NCBI GenBank assembly: GCA_017438975.1
Contig: JAFRUH010000006.1
Span: forward strand, 1 to 64,000
Direction: 5' to 3'
Source: Bacteroidales bacterium
Lineage (GTDB): Bacteria; Bacteroidota; Bacteroidia; Bacteroidales; UBA932
DNA length: 64,000 nucleotides
Below the pieces are notes generated by a model. That model had not been told where the DNA came from and did no database searches. It was given only the letters and a program-made list of their open reading frames with translations. Each line of letters opens with the position of its first letter. The stretch's first letter is position 1. Positions 9,154 to 18,621 of the stretch are shown here, piece by piece. A program made the translations under genes and the position numbers.

Positions 9154-11025
9154 TCAGAACTGGAAGTAGATGAAGCTCTGGAGATCGGCGGTGATGAACT
9201 GGTAGAAGAAAAGGATGATGGCGAAGACGACAAGAGCCATGACCCCGAGGGGAAGATGCGCGAAAACAATACGGTAGCGACGCTTGAAACGTTCCGGGAG
9301 CCAGTGGACAATCATTCCGAAAACGAAGAGAATCAGAACCGGAGCGTGCTGCACCGCCATATCCGGGATCAGCGAGAGGTCCCAGGAAGAACCGATCTGA
9401 CGAACCATGTTCCGAGCGGTATTCCAAGCCACCTCGTTCGCCTCGGCGGGATCCAGGTTGGACCCGCTCCGGAAGAAAAGGCGGGTGAACGTGATGAATA
9501 CGAAGGTCTGGAACACGGCCCAGGCCGTCGCGATCGGGCCGTCCGGGGCATCGGGAGCCTTGGGATGCAGGCGTCCGGCAAGGTATGCGATGCCCGCCCC
9601 GAACCAGGTGATCAGCGCCCAGACGAAGAAAAGATTCCAGAGGGGGGCCGGAGCGAAGGTCTTCAGGAAATACAGCGCCATCGTAACGGCTGTGATGACG
9701 ACATAGCGCTGCATCGGATTCCACTTTTTCCAGAACTTGTAGATGATCATGCCGATGCCGTTCAGTCCGCCCCAGATGACGAAGTTCCAGCTGGCTCCGT
9801 GCCAGAGACCTCCGAGGAGCATCGTATTGAGGGAGTTGATGTTCGTCGTGATCTTCTTCCGGGATTCCGGCTTGAAAAGGTAAAATCCGCCGACAACGGC
9901 AAAGATCAGGAGGGCGACCGCCCCGACCCAGATGCTTCCCGAGAGGAAGACGGCGATGAGGGCGAAACCCACGATGCAGATCCAGGTCCCGGCCGTCGCG
10001 TTCCGGTTGCCTCCGAGAGGGATGTAGACATAATCCTTCAGCCAGTTGGAAAGGGTCATGTGCCATCTCTTCCAGAAGTTTCCGGCGTTCTTCGCCTTGT
10101 ACGGGGAATTGAAGTTCTTCGGGAGATAAAAGCCCATCAGCATGGCGACTCCGGTCGCGATGTCGGTGTAGCCGGAAAAGTCCGCATAGACCTGGAGGGA
10201 ATAGCAGAACAGGGCGCAGAGATTCTCGAACCCGCTGTACATCAAAGGATTCTCGAATACGCGGTCGCAGAGGTTGACCGCGATATAGTCGCTCAGCACC
10301 AGTTTCTTGACCAGTCCGTTCATGATCCAGAAGACCGCGATACCGAACCAGCGGCGGCTCAAGTTGTAGGGTTTGTGGAGCTGGGGGATGAACTCGGACG
10401 CACGGACGATGGGTCCCGCGACCAGTTGCGGGAAGAAACTGAGGTAGAATCCGAAATCAAGGAAGTTGCGGACCGGCTCGATGCGTCCCCGGCGCACGTC
10501 GACGATATAACTGATGGCCTGGAAGGTGAAGAACGAAATGCCGACCGGGAGGAAGATGCTGTCGACCCGGAACAGTTCCGAGCCAGTCAGCATGTTTCCG
10601 AAGGCGGCGAAAACGTCATAGACGGCGAAAGAGGTCCCGAACAGGTTGTTGACCAGGTCCGTCAGGAAATAAGCATACTTGAAATAGATCAGCGTCGACA
10701 GGTCGACGGCGACGCTGAGGATCATCACGGCCTTCTTCCCGCGGTCCGTTTTCCGGCTCCTGAGCCACCTGGCCGCGAAGTAGTTGTATATGACGACAAA
10801 GAGCAGAAGGATCAGGAACAGGCCGCTGGTCTTGTAATAGAAGAACAGGCTGACGGCGAAAAGATAGGCGTTCCGGAGCAGGACCTTGTTGCTGAACAGG
10901 CTGAAAAAAGCAAAGACGAGGCCGAAAAATGCCCAGAAATAGAACTGGGTGAACAGCAGCGGATGGGCCTGGTCAAACGAGAACAGGCTGACAAGGAAAT
11001 CCTTTATGAGGGTCCATACCGTCAT
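9154..11025 (-). CDS. MBOAT family O-acyltransferase (AlgI/DltB-like)
   Basis: A polytopic membrane acyltransferase of 623 residues. The MBOAT hallmarks are present: WKRWH with H322, IPLGGNR near 336-342, and LLGGLWHG with the catalytic H409. Such proteins move acetyl groups across the inner membrane for transfer to extracytoplasmic glycans by SGNH partners. The two SGNH genes immediately upstream overlap it and each other by 4 bases, giving a complete O-acetylation module. Between GGNR and LWHG there are about 60 residues with extra hydrophobic segments; this interval is shorter in AlgI-type proteins I know. The acceptor glycan is unknown. Confidence 0.9.
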   Translation of the reverse strand: MTVWTLIKDFLVSLFSFDQAHPLLFTQFYFWAFFGLVFAFFSLFSNKVLLRNAYLFAVSLFFYYKTSGLFLILLLFVVIYNYFAARWLRSRKTDRGKKAVMILSVAVDLSTLIYFKYAYFLTDLVNNLFGTSFAVYDVFAAFGNMLTGSELFRVDSIFLPVGISFFTFQAISYIVDVRRGRIEPVRNFLDFGFYLSFFPQLVAGPIVRASEFIPQLHKPYNLSRRWFGIAVFWIMNGLVKKLVLSDYIAVNLCDRVFENPLMYSGFENLCALFCYSLQVYADFSGYTDIATGVAMLMGFYLPKNFNSPYKAKNAGNFWKRWHMTLSNWLKDYVYIPLGGNRNATAGTWICIVGFALIAVFLSGSIWVGAVALLIFAVVGGFYLFKPESRKKITTNINSLNTMLLGGLWHGASWNFVIWGGLNGIGMIIYKFWKKWNPMQRYVVITAVTMALYFLKTFAPAPLWNLFFVWALITWFGAGIAYLAGRLHPKAPDAPDGPIATAWAVFQTFVFITFTRLFFRSGSNLDPAEANEVAWNTARNMVRQIGSSWDLSLIPDMAVQHAPVLILFVFGMIVHWLPERFKRRYRIVFAHLPLGVMALVVFAIILFFYQFITADLQSFIYFQF

Positions 11026-12224
11026 CTCATCCGCCGGCGGGCGTCCATGATTGCGTTGAACAGAAGATCCCCGAGGAGGTCATAGCCGGCCGAGGTAAAG
11101 TGGACCCGGTCGCCCCGCATCAGTCCGGCCCCTTCCCAGGAGAGGGAGGATCCCGCCCCGCCCATGATGTCGAAAAGGTCCCAGAACGCCGCGTCATTTT
11201 CGACCGCCAGGCGGGCGAAAGCCATCTCGGCGGCCTCCCCGTGGCGGTTCGGAAGCCGGTTCCGGTAACTGTCGTTGTTGCTCGTGAAGAGAATGGCGCA
11301 ATGCGGATTGACCTTCCGGACCTCGGCGATGAGGCGGTTGTAGTTCCGGATGAACCGGTCCTGGTTGAAATCGGCCTCCTGCACGTCGTTGATGCCGACC
11401 GAGAAGATGACAAGGTCCGGGCGGACCAGTTCGAGGTCCCGTTCGAAATCCCGGCACGCGACCCACGATGAGGTCGCGGCCCCGTTCACCCCGGCTTCGG
11501 AGATGGTAATGCCTCCGCCGGGCCGGTCCAGATAAATGCCGGTCACGGTGCACTGTCCGGGAAATCCCCGGAAAGCGACGCTCAGGTAATTCGTATAATG
11601 CGGAAGGTCGAAATGCCAGCCATACTTCGACGGCGTACCCTCGAGCGTATCCCGGTCCATAAGGATGACCGGCCGGGCGGAGCCGAAACCGAGGACCTCG
11701 ACATCCCGGAACATGAACCGGGGCGCCCATTCGCGGGGATTGCGCTCAGCTGTATCGATCAGGAAGGTCGCCGTCGAATCCGCCGTCGTGACGCTCATCC
11801 CCGTGATCCCCAGCGGGATGTCCGCCTCGGGCTTCAGGCAGCGGGAGAAGGTCCATTCCCCGGTATATTCGGTCGCATACCCGGACGGAGTATTGGTCCC
11901 GGCGGCGGAAAAGGGGAAAACCATCCCGCGTCCCCCGTCCATTCCGTAGCGCATCGTCATGAAATTCCGGCGCAGCTGCTGGGTCCAGGTCCCTCCCTGC
12001 ACGTGGGAGCCGCCGACATGGAGAACCCTTACCGACGCCTTCCCATAGACGGAAAGGGTATCCAGCTTGCGGAGGAAGAGATCGAAATCGGGGCTCTTTC
12101 CCGAGGGGTACTGGATCCGGTTGCGGTCCAGCCGGGCGAATCCGTAATAAGGGATACGCCGGTGCTGCGCCGCCGCGGTCAGGGCCAGGAAGAGGGCCAG
12201 GATAAGGATCAGTCCCTTTTTCAT
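11022..12224 (-). CDS. Exported SGNH/GDSL-family hydrolase or acetyltransferase (1)
   Basis: A 400-residue protein with a signal peptide (MKKGLILILALFLALTAAAQ). The SGNH block I is HVGGSHVQ with candidate nucleophile S73. Block III is represented by SVGINDVQ, and the catalytic pair is D372/H375 in GDRVHF. In MBOAT operons such periplasmic SGNH proteins accept acetyl groups from the membrane protein and place them on a polysaccharide or wall polymer. It overlaps both neighbours by 4 bases. Simple esterase activity is an alternative that sequence cannot exclude. Confidence 0.82.
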   Translation of the reverse strand: MKKGLILILALFLALTAAAQHRRIPYYGFARLDRNRIQYPSGKSPDFDLFLRKLDTLSVYGKASVRVLHVGGSHVQGGTWTQQLRRNFMTMRYGMDGGRGMVFPFSAAGTNTPSGYATEYTGEWTFSRCLKPEADIPLGITGMSVTTADSTATFLIDTAERNPREWAPRFMFRDVEVLGFGSARPVILMDRDTLEGTPSKYGWHFDLPHYTNYLSVAFRGFPGQCTVTGIYLDRPGGGITISEAGVNGAATSSWVACRDFERDLELVRPDLVIFSVGINDVQEADFNQDRFIRNYNRLIAEVRKVNPHCAILFTSNNDSYRNRLPNRHGEAAEMAFARLAVENDAAFWDLFDIMGGAGSSLSWEGAGLMRGDRVHFTSAGYDLLGDLLFNAIMDARRRMR

Positions 12225-13657
12225 CTTTTCATGAAGGATTTGACTTTCGCGGCCGGAAGGGACTTGCGAAGGTCATAGAAATCGTAATAGATCAGGAAGG
12301 ACTTCGCGAGGGCCTCCCCGACCAGTTTCGCGCCGGCGGGGGTGAAATGGATATAATCCGCCCCGGCATAGGCCGGACTGTGCTTGACCCAGCGGATCAT
12401 CGAATTCTCGCCGCCCATGACCCCGTACAGGTCCCAGAAGGCGGCTCCGTTCTCCAGGGCGGTCCGCTTGAGACCTTCGACCACCTGCGGCAGTCTCGGC
12501 CAGGTCACGATCCGCCCGCCAACGGACTTGCCCATGTCGGATGGCCCGATGAATAGGATCTTCGCCTTCGGGGCGACTTCGTGGAAATAGCGGATCTGGT
12601 CGGCGATCTTGCCGAGATAATCCTCGATCGCGCGGTCGCTGCTGGCGACAGGCATGAAATTCCCTCCGAACTGCAGGATGATGAGCCGGGTCCCGTCGAT
12701 GGCGAAGGAACGCTGCATCGAAGGCTTGTCGATGCGCGTGAAAATCGTTCCGGAGCATCCCCGGAGCGGGATATTGTCGACGGCGACACCCCCGTTCCCG
12801 TCCGCCATGACCCCATAGATCTCGGCATTGCCCGAGAGGGTCACGGACGCTTTCTTCACAGGGTGCGGAAGGGTCCATTCCAACAGGATGGCACCGAGTG
12901 TATCCTTCTGAAGGACAGTCGGTTCCGGACGGATGGTATCGGAAATGAATTTCGCGGTGAACCGGTCGCTGTTGCGTCCCACCAGGAGGGCGACCCGGCT
13001 GAAGGACTTCGTCCGTTCATAGGCCGTCTTGGAGGTCGTGGCGCGAAGGCTGACCGTTCCCCCTCCGGAGAGGGAGGTCAGCTGGGCCATGACCCCGTAA
13101 CGCCGGTGCGGCGCACGGACGGTCGTCGTGTCCCCGTACATCGTATAATGGACCATCCCCCCGGAAGCGCTCTTGAAGATACTCGCGGAGGGGACGTTCG
13201 AAAGGGCTGGGAACATCCCCGTACCGATTCCCCCGAAGCGTTCCTGAAGGGCGTCGCGGAGGTCAGATGAAATCCGGTCCATTTCGATCTGGGAATCCCC
13301 GTAATGGGCCACACGGAGGGTCGTCCCCCGTTTCCGGGCCTGTTCGAACTCCCGGAAAACCTCGTCGAAGAAGGTATAATCATCCCCGGGCAGGTAGATC
13401 CGGTTGGGATTGTCCAGGAAGAAATCCCGATAGAAGGAAAGGGTATCCTCCTTCATCACGAAGCTCTCCCCCACCGCGTCGAGAACGGCGTCCACATCGA
13501 CTTTTTTCTCGTTCGCATCGGCGAGCATGCCCTCCAGGGAGGCGAAACGGAGCGTCTTCCCGAATACAGGAATGCCGCCTGAGGGCCAAACCACCCAGGC
13601 GACACCCATCAGGGCAAAAACCCCTGCGATAAAAGAAAGGACCTTTCCTGGTTTCAT
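12221..13657 (-). CDS. Exported or anchored SGNH-family hydrolase or acetyltransferase (2)
   Basis: A 478-residue protein with an N-terminal hydrophobic segment (LSFIAGVFALMGVAWVVW) that serves as signal or anchor. Block I is HYGDSQIE with S122 as nucleophile, and the C-terminal catalytic pair is D434/H437 (DYIHF). A region of about 200 residues between them looks like an inserted beta domain, possibly glycan-binding (inference). It is a distant partner of the next SGNH protein, overlapping it by 4 bases, and it starts 1 base after the pyrophosphatase stop. A role in glycan O-acetylation with the MBOAT protein is likely. Confidence 0.8.
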   Translation of the reverse strand: MKPGKVLSFIAGVFALMGVAWVVWPSGGIPVFGKTLRFASLEGMLADANEKKVDVDAVLDAVGESFVMKEDTLSFYRDFFLDNPNRIYLPGDDYTFFDEVFREFEQARKRGTTLRVAHYGDSQIEMDRISSDLRDALQERFGGIGTGMFPALSNVPSASIFKSASGGMVHYTMYGDTTTVRAPHRRYGVMAQLTSLSGGGTVSLRATTSKTAYERTKSFSRVALLVGRNSDRFTAKFISDTIRPEPTVLQKDTLGAILLEWTLPHPVKKASVTLSGNAEIYGVMADGNGGVAVDNIPLRGCSGTIFTRIDKPSMQRSFAIDGTRLIILQFGGNFMPVASSDRAIEDYLGKIADQIRYFHEVAPKAKILFIGPSDMGKSVGGRIVTWPRLPQVVEGLKRTALENGAAFWDLYGVMGGENSMIRWVKHSPAYAGADYIHFTPAGAKLVGEALAKSFLIYYDFYDLRKSLPAAKVKSFMKR

Positions 13658-13658
13658 C

Positions 13659-15854
13659 CTAATGCAGCATCACGGTAAGTCCCGCCATGACAATGGAGAC
13701 CATGCTCATGAGCTTGATCAGAATATTCAGGGAAGGGCCGGACGTATCCTTGAACGGATCTCCGACGGTATCTCCGACGATGGTAGCCTTGTGCGCATCG
13801 GAATTCTTTCCGCCGAGGTGACCCTCTTCGACATACTTCTTCGCATTGTCCCAGGCGCCGCCCGAGTTGGCGAGGAAGATGGCGAGGACGAATCCGGCAC
13901 CGAGGCCGCCGGCCAGAAGGCCGATGACGCCGGAAGGTCCGAGCAGCACGCCGACCAGCATCGGGACGATGATCGCGAGCAGCGACGGGAAGATCATCTC
14001 GTGCTGGGCGGCCTTCGTCGAGATACGGACGCAGCTGGTATAGTCAGGACGCTGTTTTCCTTCGAGGATACCCGCAATTTCGCGGAACTGGCGACGGACC
14101 TCGATGACCATCTTTTCCGCGGCGCGGCCGACGGCGTTCATCGTCAGGCCGCAGAAGAGGAAGGCCATCATCGAGCCGATGAAGACGCCGACGAGAACCT
14201 TCGGGTTCATCAGGGAGATGTCGTAGTAATTGACGATATCGGTGATCGTGGCGGAAACCGTGTCTACGACCTTGCCGCCGACCTCGATCGAGGTTTTCCC
14301 GATATGGCCGAGGCCGATCTTGATTTCTTCGATGTAGGAAGCCAGGAGGGCGAGGGCCGTCAGGGCGGCGGAGCCGATGGCGAAGCCCTTGCCGGTCGCC
14401 GCGGTCGTGTTGCCGAGGGCGTCGAGCATGTCGGTCTTCTCACGGACGGAAGGATCGAGTTCGGACATCTGCGCGTTGCCGCCGGCGTTGTCCGCAATCG
14501 GGCCGTACGCATCCGTCGCCAGGGTTATTCCAAGGGTCGAGAGCATGCCGACGGCCGCGATGGAAATGCCATAGAGACCGAGGCTCAGGGTCGAACTGGA
14601 GAAGACGAAACCGGTGGCGAAACCATAGGAAAGCAGGATGGCCGCCGCAATCGTGACTACCGGGATGGCGGTCGAGACCATACCGAGACCGACACCGTGG
14701 ATGATCACGGTCGCGGACCCGGTCGCGGAACTCTCGGCGAGCTTCTGGGTAGGCTTATAGGAATGGGAGGTATAATACTCCGTGGCCTTACCGATGATCA
14801 CGCCCGCGAGCAGGCCGGAAATCACCGACAGGGAGAGCTGCCACCAGTTCGGGAAACCGAGCAGGTAGAAGACGCCGAAGGACAGGAGGGCGATCAGGAC
14901 CGCGCTCAGATTCGTTCCGACGCTCAGCGACTTCAGGAGGTCGAGGAGGCCGGCTCCTTCTTTCGTCCGGACCGCATAGATGCCGAGGATCGACAGGACG
15001 ACACCGATCGCAGCGATCAGCATCGGGGCCATGATCGCCCGGATCTGGACGGCGGTACCGTCCGCGAAGAAGGCGGAGGCGCCGAGGGCCATGGTCGCGA
15101 GGATCGAGCCGCAGTAGGACTCATAAAGGTCCGCGCCCATACCGGCGACGTCGCCGACGTTGTCGCCGACATTGTCCGCAATCGTAGCGGGATTCCTCGG
15201 GTCATCCTCGGGGATGTCCTGCTCGACCTTGCCGACGATGTCCGCACCGACATCCGCAGCCTTGGTATAGATACCGCCGCCGACACGGGCGAAGAGCGCC
15301 TGGGTCGAGGCGCCCATGCCGAAGGTCAGCATGGTCGTCGTGATGACGACAAGGGTCTGGGCGTCGCTGGCTTCATGGACGAAAGCGTTCAGGAGCAGCC
15401 ACCAGAGCGAGATATCGAGAAGGCCGAGGCCGACCACCGTCAGTCCCATGACCGCACCGCTGCGGAAAGCGAGCTTGAGGCCGGAATTGAGCGAACGCAT
15501 CGTCGCGTTGGCCGTCCGTGCGGAGGCGAAGGTCGCCGTGCGCATGCCGATGAATCCTGCCAGGCCGGAGAAGAAACCGCCGGTCAGGAAGGCGAACGGG
15601 ACCCAGGGGTTCTGGACATGGAAGCCGTAAGCCAGGACAGCGAAAAGGACAGCGAGGACGGCGAAAACGATGATGACGACCTTGTACTGCTGTTTGAGGT
15701 AGGCCATGGCCCCCTCCCGCACGTACTGGGCGATTTCTTTCATCGTAGGGGTGCCTTCGCTCTCTTTCTTCATCTGACGGAAGAAAATCCAGGCGAAAAG
15801 CAGCGCGATCAGCGATGCTGCCGGCACCAGGTAAAACAAAAGATTCATTTTCAT
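13659..15854 (-). CDS. hppA: Membrane-bound ion-translocating pyrophosphatase, K+-dependent type
   Basis: A membrane pyrophosphatase of about 731 residues that couples PPi hydrolysis to Na+ and/or H+ pumping. The catalytic signature [19 protein letters not shown] is intact, as is the second one near [12 protein letters not shown]. The motif NTTAATGKG has Ala where K+-independent enzymes carry Lys, so this is a K+-dependent enzyme; Bacteroides members of that class can pump both Na+ and H+. The start was set at ATG 15854; ATG 15848 (MNLLFYLV) is equally possible. The gene heads the long minus-strand run and has its own promoter and a 5' stem-loop. PPi released in biosynthesis would be its fuel. 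Confidence 0.93.
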   Translation of the reverse strand: MKMNLLFYLVPAASLIALLFAWIFFRQMKKESEGTPTMKEIAQYVREGAMAYLKQQYKVVIIVFAVLAVLFAVLAYGFHVQNPWVPFAFLTGGFFSGLAGFIGMRTATFASARTANATMRSLNSGLKLAFRSGAVMGLTVVGLGLLDISLWWLLLNAFVHEASDAQTLVVITTTMLTFGMGASTQALFARVGGGIYTKAADVGADIVGKVEQDIPEDDPRNPATIADNVGDNVGDVAGMGADLYESYCGSILATMALGASAFFADGTAVQIRAIMAPMLIAAIGVVLSILGIYAVRTKEGAGLLDLLKSLSVGTNLSAVLIALLSFGVFYLLGFPNWWQLSLSVISGLLAGVIIGKATEYYTSHSYKPTQKLAESSATGSATVIIHGVGLGMVSTAIPVVTIAAAILLSYGFATGFVFSSSTLSLGLYGISIAAVGMLSTLGITLATDAYGPIADNAGGNAQMSELDPSVREKTDMLDALGNTTAATGKGFAIGSAALTALALLASYIEEIKIGLGHIGKTSIEVGGKVVDTVSATITDIVNYYDISLMNPKVLVGVFIGSMMAFLFCGLTMNAVGRAAEKMVIEVRRQFREIAGILEGKQRPDYTSCVRISTKAAQHEMIFPSLLAIIVPMLVGVLLGPSGVIGLLAGGLGAGFVLAIFLANSGGAWDNAKKYVEEGHLGGKNSDAHKATIVGDTVGDPFKDTSGPSLNILIKLMSMVSIVMAGLTVMLH

Positions 15855-15874
15855 GTCTTCAATGATTAGATCAG

Positions 15875-15898
15875 GCTCCAACGATCACGAGTTGGAGC
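15875..15898 (-). other. Stem-loop in the hppA 5' untranslated region
   Basis: A perfect 8-base inverted repeat, GCTCCAAC (15875-15882) and GTTGGAGC (15891-15898), with an 8-base loop. It lies just after the predicted transcription start and about 20 bases before the hppA start codon. It could protect the mRNA 5' end or modulate translation; no known riboswitch pattern is seen. Confidence 0.5.
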
Positions 15899-15901
15899 TT
15901 G

Positions 15902-15933
15902 CTAAGTTAGGCAAAAAATGCCGGAATGACAAA
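15902..15933 (-). promoter_or_regulatory. Predicted promoter of hppA and its operon
   Basis: On the minus strand TTTG (15930-15933) is followed after 20 bases by TAACTTAG (15902-15909), one mismatch from the Bacteroidota -7 box TAnnTTTG. It lies between mgtC and hppA and is the only promoter-like site before the nine-gene run. Confidence 0.55.
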
Positions 15934-15952
15934 AAATGGGGCCGGAATCAAC

Positions 15953-16573
15953 TCAGAGGTTCTCCACCCGGATGTCTTTCAGGGGAAGGAGGGAGGAGAG
16001 GACCCGGTCGGCATCTTTCTCGCGGATACGGATCCGGAGAAAGGCCGTGCCTCCGGAAAGGGAGAAGGATTCTATCTCCGCGCCCTTGCTCCTGAGATCC
16101 CCGATCACCTTCTGGAGGGAATCGGCATCTTCGCAGGAGAAAGAGGCCGAAACCTGTCTCTCGATGCGGTTCCGCATCGCAAAGTGCATGGTTTCCAGGC
16201 AGATGATCGTCAAGAGGGTCGCAGCTCCGGCTACGGCGTACATCTCGGCTCCGCAGGCGAGACCGATCGCGGCCGCGACCCAGAGGCCGGCCGCGGTCGT
16301 GACCCCGCGGACGACGTTCTTCTGGAAAATGATGACGCCGGCGCCGATGAAACCGATGCCCGAGACGACCTGCGCCGCGACCCGGGCCGCATCGAAACGC
16401 CCCTGAAACGCGTACTGCGAGATGACCATGAAGAGTGCGCTGCCGAGGGCGACGATGAAATGGGTCCTGACGCCCGCCTCTTTGGCCCGGAAGGTCCGCT
16501 CAAGCCCGATCAGTCCGCCAAAGAGGCCGGCTATCAGGATCCGCAGGATGAGACTCCACGTCAAACCGTCCAT
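15953..16573 (-). CDS. MgtC/SapB family membrane protein
   Basis: A 206-residue inner-membrane protein with about four or five N-terminal helices and a soluble C-terminal domain of about 70 residues. The MgtC-family stretch RILIAGLFGGLIGLERTFR is followed by AGVRTHFIVALGSALFM. Family members influence Mg2+ stress or membrane ATPase activity, but most non-pathogen copies are uncharacterised. It begins 3 bases after the phosphodiesterase and is the last gene of the run that starts at pheA. I see no terminator after it. Confidence 0.82.
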   Translation of the reverse strand: MDGLTWSLILRILIAGLFGGLIGLERTFRAKEAGVRTHFIVALGSALFMVISQYAFQGRFDAARVAAQVVSGIGFIGAGVIIFQKNVVRGVTTAAGLWVAAAIGLACGAEMYAVAGAATLLTIICLETMHFAMRNRIERQVSASFSCEDADSLQKVIGDLRSKGAEIESFSLSGGTAFLRIRIREKDADRVLSSLLPLKDIRVENL

Positions 16574-16576
16574 GGC

Positions 16577-17512
16577 CTAGTCGTGCAATCCTTTCTTCCT
16601 CAGGTAGTTGATGAGCATCTCCGGACGGTCGGTCTGGATCATGGTAGCGCCGAGGTCGATGACCTGGTCATAAATCAACTCGGGAGAAGTGGCAAACGCC
16701 TTGTCGTCGTCCAGGCCGCCGCAGAGGGTCTTCCAGATTGTGTTGACCCAGAGTTTCGAACCGCTCGCGAGGATCTTCTTGAAGCAGTCCCTTACCTCCG
16801 GGGTCAGCTTGTCCCAGCAAACCTCGTAGGCAAGCGGCGGGACGCCGCCGTCCATGTACTCCTTGAAAAGTTCCTGTCCCTGGGGCTTGAGGATGTCGAT
16901 GATCGGCATGTACATCATGTTGTGCGGATGGGCGGCGAATTTCTGGGCGCAGAAAGCCGCGGGCTTCTTTCCCTTGATCAGGATCTGGTCGGTCACGCCG
17001 AGCTTCTCGGTGATCGCAAGCACCTCGTCATAGAATTCGAAACCCTGGTCCACATTGACGACGATCCGGTCCTTGCAGACTGCGAGGGCCTCTTCGAGGG
17101 TCGGCATTCGGAGACTGTCGGTCGTGACGCCGTGGGCCCTCTTCAGGCGGAGCTGCTTGATTTCAGCGAGCGTATAATCGCTGACGCGGCCTTTGCCGTT
17201 GGTGCAGCGGTCAAGGGTCTTGTCATGGCTGAGCACCAGGACGCCGTCCTTGGTCTTTTTGAGATCGAGTTCCATCACATCGACACCCATCCGGATGACG
17301 GACTCGATGGCCGGAATGGAATTCTCGGGATAATTGCGCCAGTCGCCGCGATGGGAAATGACGACTACATTCTTGGATTTGGGATTGTGGATCTCGGCCA
17401 CGATCTTTTCCGCCCGGTTGCGGGTATCCGACGCGGGCGCTACTTTCGGGGAGCAGTGGACTGCCGTCATGGCGAACAGTCCCAGCATGAGAAACAGGGT
17501 TACTTTTTTCAT
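16577..17512 (-). CDS. Glycerophosphodiester phosphodiesterase, lipoprotein
   Basis: A 311-residue GDPD-family enzyme that would hydrolyse glycerophosphodiesters to glycerol 3-phosphate and an alcohol at the cell envelope. The signal peptide ends in a lipobox with C20 (TAVHC). GDPD active-site residues are clear: H54-R55 (SHRGDW), E63 (NYPEN), E81 and D83 (MELDL), and H96 (LVLSHD). The length is normal. It lies 12 bases after the DAHP synthase gene and 3 bases before mgtC, so it may be transcribed with the aromatic operon although the function is unrelated. Confidence 0.88.
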   Translation of the reverse strand: MKKVTLFLMLGLFAMTAVHCSPKVAPASDTRNRAEKIVAEIHNPKSKNVVVISHRGDWRNYPENSIPAIESVIRMGVDVMELDLKKTKDGVLVLSHDKTLDRCTNGKGRVSDYTLAEIKQLRLKRAHGVTTDSLRMPTLEEALAVCKDRIVVNVDQGFEFYDEVLAITEKLGVTDQILIKGKKPAAFCAQKFAAHPHNMMYMPIIDILKPQGQELFKEYMDGGVPPLAYEVCWDKLTPEVRDCFKKILASGSKLWVNTIWKTLCGGLDDDKAFATSPELIYDQVIDLGATMIQTDRPEMLINYLRKKGLHD

Positions 17513-17524
17513 GATACTATGTGA

Positions 17525-18619
17525 TTAGGGTTTATTTGCGATGATTTCGTTCTGGATCCGGACGGATTCCTCGTGGATGGCATTGAAAACCGTCGTCAGA
17601 AAGGTCTCCGAAAGGCCGTAGGCGGCTCCGTTCCTGAGCATCTTGGCCATGATGGAATCCCAGCGGGAAGTCTGCAGGATCGCGATGTTGTGGTCACGCT
17701 TGTACTCGCCCATCTTGCGGCTCACGCTCATCCGGGAACCGAAGGTATAGAGAAGATTGTCGTCGATGATGTCGATCTGGGCGCGGAGCTGGTCGATTCC
17801 CTCCTTGTAGACCCGGTCGTCCGTATCGGCGTCCCGGACCTGGATGTCGAGAAGGAGCTGTTCCAGGTCTTCGGGCACGAGCTGCTGCTTGGCGTCGCTC
17901 AGGGCACAGGAAGGATTGCAGTGGGACTCGATCATCAGTCCCTCGAGTCCGAGGTCCATCGCCTTCTGGGATATCTCCATCAAGTATTTCCGGTCTCCGC
18001 CCATGTGGGAAGGATCGGCGAAGAACGGGAGCTGGGGATAGCGGGTCCTCAGTTCGATGGCAATCTGCCAGCCGGGAGCGTTCCGGTAGAGGATGTTCTC
18101 GGTCGTGGAGAAGCCGCGGTGGATGACGCCGAGCTTGCGGACCCCGGAGCGGTTGAGCCGCTCGAGGGCCCCGATCCAGAGATCCAGGTCCGGATTGACC
18201 GGATTCTTGACCAGGACGGGGATATCCGTATCCCGGAGCGCATCCGCGATCTCCTGGACAAGGAAAGGATTCGCCGTGGTGCGGGCACCGATCCAGACCA
18301 TGTCGATCCCGTATTTGATGCACTCGTAGACATGTTTCTCGCTCGCCACCTCGGTGCCGACTTTCATGCCGGTCTCTTCCTTGACTTCCCGGAGCCACTT
18401 GAGGCCTTCGGTCCCGATGCCTTCGAAACTGCCGGGATGCGTACGGGGTTTCCAGATGCCCGCCCGGAATACGTTGATTCCGAAACGGCGGAGTCCGCGG
18501 GCGGTCTCGAGGACCTGCTCCCGGGTTTCGGCGCTGCAGGGACCCGCGATCACCATCGGGCGCGGGAGCGTGAAGAATCCCCAGTCGTTCACGGGGACGA
18601 TATCCAGTATCTTTGCCAT
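17525..18619 (-). CDS. aroF: Bifunctional DAHP synthase/chorismate mutase
   Basis: A fusion of 364 residues. About residues 1-265 are a class I DAHP synthase of the KDSA-like type (VIAGPCSAETREQV, IGARTTANPFLVQEIADAL, FFADPSHMGGDRKYL), catalysing the first shikimate step from PEP and erythrose 4-phosphate. About residues 270-364 are an AroQ-type chorismate mutase (QLRAQIDIIDDNLLYTF onward). This order, synthase then mutase, is usual in Bacteroidota, and the mutase domain normally serves as feedback sensor as well. It follows tyrA by 2 bases. The symbol is by function; aroG is also used. Confidence 0.9.
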   Translation of the reverse strand: MAKILDIVPVNDWGFFTLPRPMVIAGPCSAETREQVLETARGLRRFGINVFRAGIWKPRTHPGSFEGIGTEGLKWLREVKEETGMKVGTEVASEKHVYECIKYGIDMVWIGARTTANPFLVQEIADALRDTDIPVLVKNPVNPDLDLWIGALERLNRSGVRKLGVIHRGFSTTENILYRNAPGWQIAIELRTRYPQLPFFADPSHMGGDRKYLMEISQKAMDLGLEGLMIESHCNPSCALSDAKQQLVPEDLEQLLLDIQVRDADTDDRVYKEGIDQLRAQIDIIDDNLLYTFGSRMSVSRKMGEYKRDHNIAILQTSRWDSIMAKMLRNGAAYGLSETFLTTVFNAIHEESVRIQNEIIANKP

Positions 18620-18621
18620 AA

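Noticed and set aside
9128-10066. Upstream open extension of the second FAD oxidoreductase, giving a 927-residue protein
   Set aside because: The extra part lies inside the MBOAT gene in another frame and has no protein-like composition. Similarity to copy 1 starts exactly at ATG 9127.
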